A stretch of DNA of 64,000 nt from Stigmatella ashevillena (lineage in GTDB: Bacteria > Myxococcota > Myxococcia > Myxococcales > Myxococcaceae). Each line of letters begins with the position of its first letter. Position 1 is the stretch's first letter. Of the stretch, positions 44,960-52,457 are shown piece by piece. The stretch is from the NCBI RefSeq assembly GCF_028368975.1, contig NZ_JAQNDM010000002.1:9790425-9854424 (forward strand), read 5' to 3'. Below the pieces are notes generated by a model. It was not told the DNA's origin. It did not search any database and worked only from the letters and a program-made list of their open reading frames with translations. The position numbers and the translations under genes are program-made.

Positions 44960-46645
44960 CTACTGGATGTTCAGGAAGATGGCGGTGGGTGCGCCCCAGT
45001 TGCCGTTGACGTCCTGGCTTTCGACGAAGAGGGTGTGCCGACCCGACGCCAGCCCGGAGGTGAAGACCGTGCCCCTGACGGACTCGATGGAGCTGCTGAA
45101 GCTGCCATCCACCGGGCTCATCGCGTACACCGGCGTCCCCGACACCCAAGACGGGTTGTCGATGGAGAAGCGCGCAGCGGCGATCGCCTGCGAGGCCTCG
45201 GTGCCCCCGTTGGTGCCGTAGCGGGTGTCATTGGCCTGGGCGGTGAGCGTCACCGAGCTGCCGGCCGTGACGGTGCTGGCCGACAGTGTCAGGCTGACGG
45301 AGTCCGGGCCTGCCGGAGTCTGGTACGGCCGCCGCGCCGCCTTGAAGGCGTAGTAGAGGGCCGACAGGTTCTTCGGGTAGACGGTGTTCTCGAACGTGGT
45401 GCAACTCTCGAAGAAGGCGCCGCCCATCTCGAAGGTGTACGACGCCACGCCGAGGGTGCCGTAGGTGAAGTCATCCGTGGCGCCGGCCGCGTCGTAGAGG
45501 CACAAGCTCGACTGGCAGGCCTCGTAGCCATTGAAGTAGTTGAACTTGCGCCCCAGCGTGCGCAACTGCGTGGCGTTCGGCGAGGACGCCGTGCCAATGC
45601 CCCACGGGTAGAGCACGTAGCCGCCGTAGCTGTGGAGGGAGACCATCACGCCCGTCGCATCTGCGGGGGCGGGGTCGGTGAGGGCGGGCCCGCGCTGGTC
45701 CGGGAAGATGGAGCGGATGTAGTTCTCCAGCGCCAGGGTCTCCGGCTCAGAGGCTGCGGCGCGCCCGCGGTAGGTCTCGCTGCACGCGCTGGTGCTCGCG
45801 CCCGGCCCGCCCCAGTCGAAGCTGCTGTTGCGGTTGAGGTCCACCCCGTACGTCGTCGTGGAGCAGGAGCCCAGGCTGGTGTTGGTGTTCTTGCGCTTGG
45901 ACAGCCCCGTCTCCGCGATGCGGCGGCCATCCGGGTTGGACTGCACCACCACGTGGAGCTCGTAATAGTCGAGCAGCCAGGTGGCGTCCGCGTCCGTGCC
46001 GTAGCGGCTCACCAGTTGCTCGGCGAAGCGCGTGGCCAGCTCCGCCGTTGTGTACTCGCGAGCGTGGATGCCGCCCATCAGGAAGAACCGCGGCTTGGTG
46101 CCCGTGCGTGACTTGTTCGTCAGCACCAGCACCCGCATGTCATCTCCGGGTTTGCCCCCGGCCGTCACCTTGTCCCAGCTGTCGCCGATATCGTTCCACG
46201 AGGCGAGGTTCGGGGAGGTGGCGGCCAACTGCGCCATGGCGGCGTAGGTCTCGTCCACCGTGCGGTAGCAGGAGTAGCCCGGCACGCCGGCCAGGACCCT
46301 CATTCCATCGCGCGGCTCGTTCATGAGCCGGGTCTGCTCCTCGAGGATCTCCACCCGTCGGCCCTCCTTCACCAGCGCGTCGTACTCCTCGGGCGAGAGC
46401 ACTGCCTCCACGCTTCTCTTGCCGTGATCCACTGCCGCGCTGAGGTCCAACGTCTCGGCAAGCCGATTGAGATCCGCCCGGTCCTTGAAGAACACCCGCG
46501 TCAGGAGCAGGGAAGGGCGGGAAGGTGCCTCGGCGCCAGGACGCGAGGCGCGGGGGGCGGCATCCTGGGGGGAACTCGTGTGGGAGGTGGAGGGTGACAG
46601 GGTGAGCGCTGCGGCAGCGAATAGACCTGCGGCGTGTAGCGGCAT
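44960..46645 (-). CDS. secreted zinc carboxypeptidase (M14)
   Basis: The 561-residue exported protein has a signal peptide and a propeptide-like region up to about 125. The M14 domain has zinc ligands His194 and Glu197 in GGIHAREY, third ligand His338 in SLHSYGGYVLYPW, substrate-binding LNRN near 270 and catalytic Glu406 in YTFEMGG. After about 435 a beta-rich C-terminal domain follows (SVSLTLSASTVTAGSSVTLTAQ), likely Ig-like. ATG 46645 follows GAGGAT. The frame is open further upstream but lacks a signal peptide there. Confidence 0.92.
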   Translation of the reverse strand: MPLHAAGLFAAAALTLSPSTSHTSSPQDAAPRASRPGAEAPSRPSLLLTRVFFKDRADLNRLAETLDLSAAVDHGKRSVEAVLSPEEYDALVKEGRRVEILEEQTRLMNEPRDGMRVLAGVPGYSCYRTVDETYAAMAQLAATSPNLASWNDIGDSWDKVTAGGKPGDDMRVLVLTNKSRTGTKPRFFLMGGIHAREYTTAELATRFAEQLVSRYGTDADATWLLDYYELHVVVQSNPDGRRIAETGLSKRKNTNTSLGSCSTTTYGVDLNRNSSFDWGGPGASTSACSETYRGRAAASEPETLALENYIRSIFPDQRGPALTDPAPADATGVMVSLHSYGGYVLYPWGIGTASSPNATQLRTLGRKFNYFNGYEACQSSLCLYDAAGATDDFTYGTLGVASYTFEMGGAFFESCTTFENTVYPKNLSALYYAFKAARRPYQTPAGPDSVSLTLSASTVTAGSSVTLTAQANDTRYGTNGGTEASQAIAAARFSIDNPSWVSGTPVYAMSPVDGSFSSSIESVRGTVFTSGLASGRHTLFVESQDVNGNWGAPTAIFLNIQ

Positions 46646-46874
46646 GGGGGATCCTCTGAGGCGACCGTTTTTTCTGTCCGTGAAGCGGTTGCACATTAGC
46701 CGGAAGAAACGGTTTATCGAGTAAGGAAGGCGTTCCAGCCCCGGACCGCCCCAGTCAGCCGAGCTGGACACTCAAATCGTTTGAAGTCGAAGGTTTCGAG
46801 TCGTCGAACACCGCGACTTGGTCACAAAACCGGGGCAGGCTCACCCAGCTCCTGATCTTTGCTGTGGAGGTTTC
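46646..46874. other. divergent intergenic region, carboxypeptidase/lipoprotein
   Basis: The 229-bp gap holds promoters for two exported proteins on opposite strands. It contains a 7-bp dyad ACCGTTT/AAACGGT (46661-46667 and 46708-46714) with a long spacer. I see no clear sigma-70 boxes. Confidence 0.3.
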
Positions 46875-48158
46875 ATGTCTCGCTGGTTGTCACCCCTGAC
46901 GTCGTTGCTCCTCGTTGGATGGATGGTTTCGGCTTGTGGTGAGGACAAGCCGGAGAACCGGCTTCCCACCCTCAATGGTCCGACCGTGATCTCGGCGGAA
47001 GTCGCCTCCGCCTCCCCCGTGACGCTGCAGCTCACAGCCTCGGATCCGGATGGAGACACACTCACGTATGCTTGGACGCAAGAGCCCGAGACTCCGGCGG
47101 GTACCTTCAGCAGTACTTCCACAGCCACCCCCACCTGGACCGCCCCTGCGGTGAGCAGCAACCAGCGCTTCACGCTGAAGGTGACGGTGGCCGACGGCAA
47201 AGCAGGGAGCGCGGAGGGAAAGGTGGAGGTGATGGTCACCCCGCCGGTCATCCAGAATCGCCCGCCCACGCTCACGGGCCCTGCCGCCAACCTCACCACC
47301 GTGGACGCGCTGCAGAGCATCAGCCTCTCGGTCGCCGCGACGGACCCGGACGGTGACGCGCTCACCTATGTCTGGACCCAGGTTTCGCCAGCCTCTCCTG
47401 TTGGCACCTTCAGCAGCGCCTCTGCCGCCACCACCGACTGGACCGCCCCAGAGGTGGGCGCGACGGGTCCCTTCACGCTGCGCGTTGCCGTCTCGGATGG
47501 CAGGGGCGGCAGCGTGCAGGGCTCCGTCGACATCACCGTCCAGAAGGTGAACCGGCCGCCCAGCGTGGTTGCCACCATCTCCGCTCCTACCTCGCTCATC
47601 GCCGGCACCACCGGCACCTTCTCCATCAACGCGACCGACCCGGATGGCGACCCTCTGACCTATTCCTGGAGTCAGACGAGCCCGGCGGTGCAGGGCACCT
47701 TTGTCGGCGGCCGTACCGGCACGAGCGCCCAGTGGTTCTCGCCTGCCGTGGGCGCGGAGACGTCCTTTACGATCTCCGTGACGGTTTCCGATGGTCAGGG
47801 CGCATCGGTGACTCGCGAAGCCACCGTCCCCGTGACTGTGCCGCTCTACGGCAACGACATCCAACCCGTGTGGAGCAACGCGTCCTGCCTGGGCTGCCAC
47901 GGCGCCTCGGGAAACCTCAGCCTCGCCTCCGGGAGCAGCTACAGCAATCTGGTCAATGTCAACGCCGGAAACGCTACGTGCAACACCCTTAAGCGAGTGA
48001 CTCCGAATGATCCGGACAACTCCGAGCTGATCCGCAAGATGGAAGGCACCGCCTGCGGTAACCGCATGCCCCGGAACAATCCAGCATACTTCGACAACAA
48101 CCCCGGCCAGTTGGTGCGCGTGCGCTCGTGGATCCTCGGGGGCGCTCTCAACAACTGA
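46875..48158 (+). CDS. lipoprotein with three PKD/cadherin-like domains and a C-terminal c-type heme site
   Basis: A lipobox (MVSACG) is followed by three repeats of about 100 residues, each with the signature ATDPDGD or SDPDGD-x-LTY-x-W-x-Q and VxVSDGxG, as in PKD/Ig-like REJ domains. The last 95 residues carry CLGCH at about 338-342, a heme c attachment motif, with NRMPRNN downstream that could supply the axial Met. So this is a surface or periplasmic cytochrome on a beta-domain stalk. Bases 48086-48110 near its end are repeated exactly at 52051-52075. Confidence 0.82.
   Translation: MSRWLSPLTSLLLVGWMVSACGEDKPENRLPTLNGPTVISAEVASASPVTLQLTASDPDGDTLTYAWTQEPETPAGTFSSTSTATPTWTAPAVSSNQRFTLKVTVADGKAGSAEGKVEVMVTPPVIQNRPPTLTGPAANLTTVDALQSISLSVAATDPDGDALTYVWTQVSPASPVGTFSSASAATTDWTAPEVGATGPFTLRVAVSDGRGGSVQGSVDITVQKVNRPPSVVATISAPTSLIAGTTGTFSINATDPDGDPLTYSWSQTSPAVQGTFVGGRTGTSAQWFSPAVGAETSFTISVTVSDGQGASVTREATVPVTVPLYGNDIQPVWSNASCLGCHGASGNLSLASGSSYSNLVNVNAGNATCNTLKRVTPNDPDNSELIRKMEGTACGNRMPRNNPAYFDNNPGQLVRVRSWILGGALNN
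48086..48110 (+). repeat. 25-bp direct repeat, left copy
   Basis: The 25 bases beginning ATACTTCGACAACAACC and ending GGCCAG are identical to 52051-52075. This copy encodes YFDNNPGQ within the cytochrome lipoprotein. Confidence 0.85.
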
Positions 48159-48230
48159 CCTCAGGGAGGGTTGAGGGCCACCTTTCGCGTTTCTCAAAAG
48201 CGCCCCCATTTCTCCTATGCTCCTGTGTCT

Positions 48231-49613
48231 ATGATGAAGGCATCCCCGGACCAGCTTCCCGGCACCTCCCAGAAGTCAGCGGCCTACCGCAATGACCGGA
48301 ACCACGTGTTCCACTCCTGGTCGGCCCAGGCCGCGCTGGATCCGGTCGTGGTGTCCGGCGCAAAGGGGGCGAGGTTCTGGGATGAGAACGGCAGGACGTG
48401 GCTGGACTTCTCCAGCCAGCTCGTCAACGTGAATGTCGGCCACCAGCACCCCAAGCTGATCGCCGCCATCAAGGCGCAGGCCGACACGCTCTGCACGGTG
48501 GCCCCCTACCATGCCAGCGAGGCGGCCAGCGAAGCGGCCCGGCTCATCGCTGAAGTGGCGCCAGGAGATCTCAACAAGGTGTTCTTCACCAACGGGGGGG
48601 CCGAGGCGATCGAGAATGCCCTCCGCATGGCGCGCCACCACACGGGGCGCCAGAAGGTGATGGCGGCCTACCGCAGCTACCACGGTGCCACCAGTGGCGC
48701 GAACACCCTGACCGGAGACCCCCGCCGCTGGGGCACCGAGCCCGGCATGCCCGGGGTCGTCCGGTTCTGGGGCCCCTACCTGTACCGTTCGGCGTTCCAT
48801 GCCACCACGCAGGCCGAGGAGTGCGAGCGCGCCCTGTCCCATCTGGCCGACGTGCTCATGATGGAAGGCCCGCACACCGTCGCCGCCATCGTGCTGGAGA
48901 GCGTGGTGGGCGGAAACGGCATCCTCGTTCCGCCGGACGGCTACCTCCAGGGGGTCCGCCGCTTGTGCGATCAGCACGGCATCGTGATGATCGCCGACGA
49001 GGTGATGACCGGTTTTGGCCGGTGCGGGGAATGGTTCGCGGTGAACCGCTGGAACGTGACGCCCGACCTCATCACCTTCGCCAAGGGCGTCAACTGCGGC
49101 TATGTCCCCCTGGGCGGCGTCATCATCAGCGATCGGATCGCCGAGACCTTCGCCCATCGCGTCTACCCCGGGGGCCTGACCTACTCCGGTCATCCGCTCG
49201 CCTGCGCGGCGGCCGTGGCCTGCATTCACATCTACAAGGAAGAGCGCATCCTCGAGCACGCCCGCCATCTCGGCGAGGACGTCATCGGTCCGGCGCTGGA
49301 GGCGATCCAGCACCGCCATCCTTCCGTGGGTGAGGTGCGCGGCGTCGGTGTGTTCTGGGCGATCGAACTGGTGCGCAACCGGAAAACGCGCGATCCGCTT
49401 GTGCCGTACAACGCCTCGGGCCCTGACAACGCGCCAATGGCGGAGCTGGCCAGCGCGTGCAAGGCGCGCGGGGTGTGGCCCTTCACGCACTTCAACCGCA
49501 TGCATGTCGTGCCCCCACTGACGATCAGCGATGACGAGGCGCGGGAAGGCCTCGCCATCATCGATGAGGTGCTGTCACTCGCCGACCGTCACGTCAGCGA
49601 TGGAGCGGCCTGA
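48231..49613 (+). CDS. class III pyridoxal-phosphate aminotransferase
   Basis: The 460-residue enzyme has the fold-type I class III layout: FTNGGAEAIENALRMAR (PLP phosphate contact), YRSYHGAT, the cofactor Asp in MIADEVMTGFGR (Asp256) and the Schiff-base Lys285 in ITFAKGVNCGYVPLGG. It resembles beta-alanine/taurine/omega-amino-acid:pyruvate aminotransferases; substrate is not fixed by sequence. ATG 48231 (or 48234) lacks a clear ribosome site. It converges with the VOC gene eight bases away, so the two are not one operon though they may share a pathway. Confidence 0.9.
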   Translation: MMKASPDQLPGTSQKSAAYRNDRNHVFHSWSAQAALDPVVVSGAKGARFWDENGRTWLDFSSQLVNVNVGHQHPKLIAAIKAQADTLCTVAPYHASEAASEAARLIAEVAPGDLNKVFFTNGGAEAIENALRMARHHTGRQKVMAAYRSYHGATSGANTLTGDPRRWGTEPGMPGVVRFWGPYLYRSAFHATTQAEECERALSHLADVLMMEGPHTVAAIVLESVVGGNGILVPPDGYLQGVRRLCDQHGIVMIADEVMTGFGRCGEWFAVNRWNVTPDLITFAKGVNCGYVPLGGVIISDRIAETFAHRVYPGGLTYSGHPLACAAAVACIHIYKEERILEHARHLGEDVIGPALEAIQHRHPSVGEVRGVGVFWAIELVRNRKTRDPLVPYNASGPDNAPMAELASACKARGVWPFTHFNRMHVVPPLTISDDEAREGLAIIDEVLSLADRHVSDGAA

Positions 49614-49621
49614 AGCCGGCG

Positions 49622-50074
49622 TCAGCGGCGGGACGCAGCGGGCGCTTCGCTCAGCTCCTTCGAGAAGACCTGATCCTGGTTCCGGAACGCCTTGAACTCC
49701 AGCGCGTTGCCCGAGAAGTCGTGGACGAACATAGAGATGTGCTCGCCCACCTTGCCCTCGAGCCGGACATGGGGCTCCTTGACGAAGCGCACGCCACCGG
49801 CCTTCAGCCGCTGAAGCAGCTCATGGAACGCGTCCCAGTCGAGATTCAGCCCGAAGTGGGGAATCGTGACATCGTTACCGTCGAAGTCGGACTCGCTGGT
49901 CTTCGGTCGCTCGGGCGCGATGTGCGCGACGATCTGGTGCCCGTAGAAGTCGAAGTCCACGTAGTGGTCCGTGCTGCGCCCCTCGGGACAGCCGATGATG
50001 CCCGTGTAGAAGGCCCGCGCCGAGGCGAGATCCGACACGGGGAAGGCGAGATGGAAGTTCTGGATGGCCGCCAT
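49622..50074 (-). CDS. VOC-superfamily (glyoxalase/dioxygenase-like) protein
   Basis: The 150-residue protein starts IQNFHLAFPVSDLASARAFYTGIIG, the classic first VOC module with a metal-ligand His, and has HFGLNLDWDAF and FVHDFSGNALEFKAF with the final Glu ligand. Metal ligands His-His-Glu are therefore present. VOC enzymes include lyases, isomerases, extradiol dioxygenases and resistance proteins; the reaction is unknown here. ATG 50074 follows AAAGGGA. It lies 14 bp downstream of the diiron protein gene, likely in one operon. Confidence 0.88.
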   Translation of the reverse strand: MAAIQNFHLAFPVSDLASARAFYTGIIGCPEGRSTDHYVDFDFYGHQIVAHIAPERPKTSESDFDGNDVTIPHFGLNLDWDAFHELLQRLKAGGVRFVKEPHVRLEGKVGEHISMFVHDFSGNALEFKAFRNQDQVFSKELSEAPAASRR

Positions 50075-50088
50075 GTGGAAGTCCCTTT

Positions 50089-50817
50089 TCAGGCCGCGCG
50101 GCGCGTCACGCCCGCGGTCTCGAAGATATTGTCCCAGAACTGGTCGAAGACGCCCTTGCTCTTGCGGTAGCCCCCGACCAGCCCCTCCAGCGCCGCAGGA
50201 TCCGCGTCCACCGCCTCCATGAGCGCCGCGCGCAGCAGCTCGCGGTGCGCGATGTCGATCTCCCCGGTGTGGATGTCCCAGAACCGCCAGTCCAGCCGGT
50301 CCTTCATGGCTTGGATGGCCGGATTCTGGATGAAGTGGGCGTGCATGGACGCCAGGTAGACCTGGCACAGGCACTCGCCCCCCATGCCGCGCAGCCCGAC
50401 GGCGTACCAGGGAGACTCCGTCATCACCAGGTCGCGAATCTCCCCCAGAATCTGGAGGTTGGCCGGGTTCGCATTCGCCTCCAACTCCTCCCGGGGAATG
50501 CCGAGGCTCACCAGGAAGTCGTCGTAGATCTGCTGGTGCGCCTGCGCGTGCTGGCCGTTGCCCAGCTCGTCGTTGAGGAAGTCGGCCAGCAGGCTCCGCA
50601 GCTTCCCGAACGGAAGGCGGTAAACCAGGAGCGCCAAGTCACTGATGTAGAAGATGGTGAAGTAGCGGTACTGCACGAAGACCTGCTTCAGGACCTCCAG
50701 CGAAGCGCGCTCCAGCGACTGGAGCTTCCGGTCGGCCAGATACTCGGCCTGAGTCCGTGCGTTGTCCGCCATCCGCCAGAACTCTTCCTTCAGCGCCTGG
50801 ATCGACTGTTGACTCAC
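50089..50817 (-). CDS. heme-oxygenase-like diiron protein (HDO superfamily, TenA-like fold)
   Basis: The 242-residue all-helical protein has two acidic-His clusters, DELGNGQHAQAH (Glu84, His90, His94) and DIHTGEIDIAH (His183, Glu186, Asp188, His191), with a further Glu in GGECLCQVY (Glu148). This spacing fits the iron-containing redox enzyme group related to heme-oxygenase folds, which includes N-oxygenases, fatty-acid decarboxylases and C-C cleaving oxidases. Which ligands bind iron is inferred. Its VOC partner follows by 14 bp. The function in this organism is unknown. Confidence 0.78.
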   Translation of the reverse strand: MSQQSIQALKEEFWRMADNARTQAEYLADRKLQSLERASLEVLKQVFVQYRYFTIFYISDLALLVYRLPFGKLRSLLADFLNDELGNGQHAQAHQQIYDDFLVSLGIPREELEANANPANLQILGEIRDLVMTESPWYAVGLRGMGGECLCQVYLASMHAHFIQNPAIQAMKDRLDWRFWDIHTGEIDIAHRELLRAALMEAVDADPAALEGLVGGYRKSKGVFDQFWDNIFETAGVTRRAA

Positions 50818-50960
50818 GGATTCCGCCTTTGCTCCAAGGGTCGAGTCTTGACCTGGGTCAGAGGGCGGAATCTATCAGCATTCCATTCAAAAGCCGAAAA
50901 ACACAGTTTCGGTTGCTCTTCCACAGGACGTGGAGGTGAGCCTCACGGCCCGGCTCTCGC

Positions 50961-52010
50961 TCAGGAGTAGTCGGCGAGGATCCTGTGCTCGCGCCCGTCG
51001 ACGGTGACTGGTCCGCCGTATGGCAGGACCCACTGTGGACGGGTGTGACCGAACGGCACGCCGACGCAGACGACGGCGTCCGGCTGGTAGTGGGCGACCG
51101 TTTTGACGACCACGTCGTACTGCTCTGCGCGCTCGGCCGCGCGCTGCTTGGCCGATGGGACGCGGCCGGGCCGTGAGCGCGGAGGGCGTGCGGCGACCAC
51201 CGCCTCGACCTGGGCGAGCAGACCACGCTCGCCCATCGACCGGAGCAGGTAACCGACCTCGACCGGTGGCGGCATGTCCTCGGAGGTCTCGACCAGCAGC
51301 ACGTGACCGGCCAGGGCAACGGGTGGGTGCGGGAACCGGTCGGCGGCCAGGATCCAGCCGAGCACCTCGAGGCACCCGCCCCAGGTCGGTCCGGTGACGG
51401 TCCGTGCCGGTCCATGCCAGGCCCAGGGCTCCGTTGGCTCGCGCTCGCCGTACGACGTGAGCGCGGCCGGGTCCTGCCAGCTCGCGCCGAAGTCCTCCGC
51501 CTCGCCGGGCTCGGTCACCTCCAGCGTCTCACCGGTAAGGAGCGCGGCGCGCAGCGAGGCGGCGTGCACAGGGTCGACACCCGGCCCGGGGCCGAGGTGG
51601 ATCTGGGTCGAGCCGCCGTGGAAGCCGGCGACGCCGTTGGACCACAGCCAGTTGAGCAGATTGGTGTTGTCGCTGTAGCCCAGGAACGGCTTCGGGTCGC
51701 GGCGGACGGCATCGGCGTCGAGGTGCGGAATCACGGTGATCTGATCGTCGCCGCCGATCGTCGAGATGACCGCACGGACTGACGGATCGGCGAAGGCCGC
51801 GTTCAAGTCCCGGGCGCGCTCCTGCGGTGAGGCCTCGAGTCGCCGGGTGGTGGGGTACTCCACCGGCACCAGGCCGGTCAGGTCGGCGAGTCGGCGTATC
51901 GCCTGCTCGTGGACGGTCGGGAAGAGGGCCGGTGCGGCGAACGACGGGGACACTACCGCGACCCGGTCCCCGGGTCGGGCCTTGGGCGGCCGGACGACGG
52001 TGTGGCGCAT
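50961..52010 (-). CDS. LD-carboxypeptidase/MccF-family serine peptidase (S66)
   Basis: The nucleophile lies in FLGYSDNTNLLNW (Ser113), with N-terminal PGDRVAVVSPSF as in S66 enzymes; the C-terminal domain with GHTRPQWVLPYGGP would supply the Glu-His partners. S66 proteins either trim peptidoglycan tetrapeptides or, in the MccF branch, detoxify microcin C-type peptide-nucleotides. The Asn-Thr-Asn-Leu context and substrate loop favour MccF-like. The Val/Arg/Asp-rich composition resembles actinobacterial proteins, a hint of transfer. ATG 52010 was chosen over 52046. Confidence 0.82.
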   Translation of the reverse strand: MRHTVVRPPKARPGDRVAVVSPSFAAPALFPTVHEQAIRRLADLTGLVPVEYPTTRRLEASPQERARDLNAAFADPSVRAVISTIGGDDQITVIPHLDADAVRRDPKPFLGYSDNTNLLNWLWSNGVAGFHGGSTQIHLGPGPGVDPVHAASLRAALLTGETLEVTEPGEAEDFGASWQDPAALTSYGEREPTEPWAWHGPARTVTGPTWGGCLEVLGWILAADRFPHPPVALAGHVLLVETSEDMPPPVEVGYLLRSMGERGLLAQVEAVVAARPPRSRPGRVPSAKQRAAERAEQYDVVVKTVAHYQPDAVVCVGVPFGHTRPQWVLPYGGPVTVDGREHRILADYS

Positions 52011-52050
52011 ACGCGGATCAAACCAATCCGTTGGTGGACCGGGCAACCGA

Positions 52051-52075
52051 ATACTTCGACAACAACCCCGGCCAG
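52051..52075 (+). repeat. 25-bp direct repeat, right copy
   Basis: Identical to 48086-48110. This copy is not in a recognisable gene: the same reading frame gives YFDNNPGQ followed by unrelated codons up to 52204. Confidence 0.85.
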
Positions 52076-52190
52076 GAGGGAAGGGGCATCTCCGTCAACT
52101 TCATGGGTGTGGGGTCCCCCAGCAACACTGACAGTGTGGGCCGCTCACGTTCTTCACGGCTCTTTGCGCCTTGTGCGACATACATGCAAC

Positions 52191-52219
52191 ACGGAGGGAG
52201 TTAGCGCCCAACCCTCCGT
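52191..52219. terminator. inverted repeat 3' of the tmRNA remnant
   Basis: ACGGAGGG and CCCTCCGT make a perfect 8-bp stem with a 13-nt loop. It lies 19 bp past the 3' end of the tmRNA remnant on the minus strand, where an ssrA terminator would be. It could also be part of a recombination site. Confidence 0.4.
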
Positions 52220-52237
52220 CATTACGGGATAAAAGAG

Positions 52238-52290
52238 TGGAGGCGGCGGGAATTAAACCCGCGTCGGGCGGTGCGAAGCCTCTGAATAAG
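52238..52290 (-). ncRNA. ssrA: tmRNA (ssrA) 3'-end fragment, candidate attachment site
   Basis: On the minus strand the sequence CCCGACGCGGG-TTTAATT-CCCGC-CGCCTCC-A is the T arm and 3' acceptor strand of a tmRNA: the T stem GCGGG/CCCGC encloses a 7-nt loop, and CGCCTCC would pair with the GGGGGCG that begins many tmRNAs. The loop has T where C56 is usual, and the encoded CCA is lost. No 5' half, tag frame or pseudoknots are found within several hundred bases. Such isolated 3' ends arise when an integrated element duplicates part of ssrA. Confidence 0.7.
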
Positions 52291-52457
52291 TCATCGGGAC
52301 CCAGCCCCAAATGTGTGGGGGGAAGGCAGGAGTTCCGGCCCTTTCTCAGCAGCCTGCCAGGCGGCCGCGGAATGCCCTTGAGCCTCCAGTATTTCTGGGT
52401 AGTGGCAGCCCGTCTCTGAGGCTAAATGGTGCTCCGTCCGTGTGGAGAGCGTAACCC
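52291..52457. other. intergenic region upstream of the hybrid kinase
   Basis: No gene or strong repeat is visible. It separates the tmRNA remnant from the TTG start of the hybrid kinase and does not contain the missing 5' half of ssrA. Confidence 0.4.

Noticed and set aside
46708-46722. Shared sequence CGGTTT...ATCGAGT upstream of the carboxypeptidase (about 46710) and thaumatin (about 62316) genes
   Set aside because: Spacing differs by three bases and two short AT-containing matches in this length are likely by chance.
52291-52457. Missing 5' half of ssrA beyond the tmRNA fragment
   Set aside because: No GGGGGCG start, tag frame or pseudoknot-like sequence occurs here or in the next several hundred bases.
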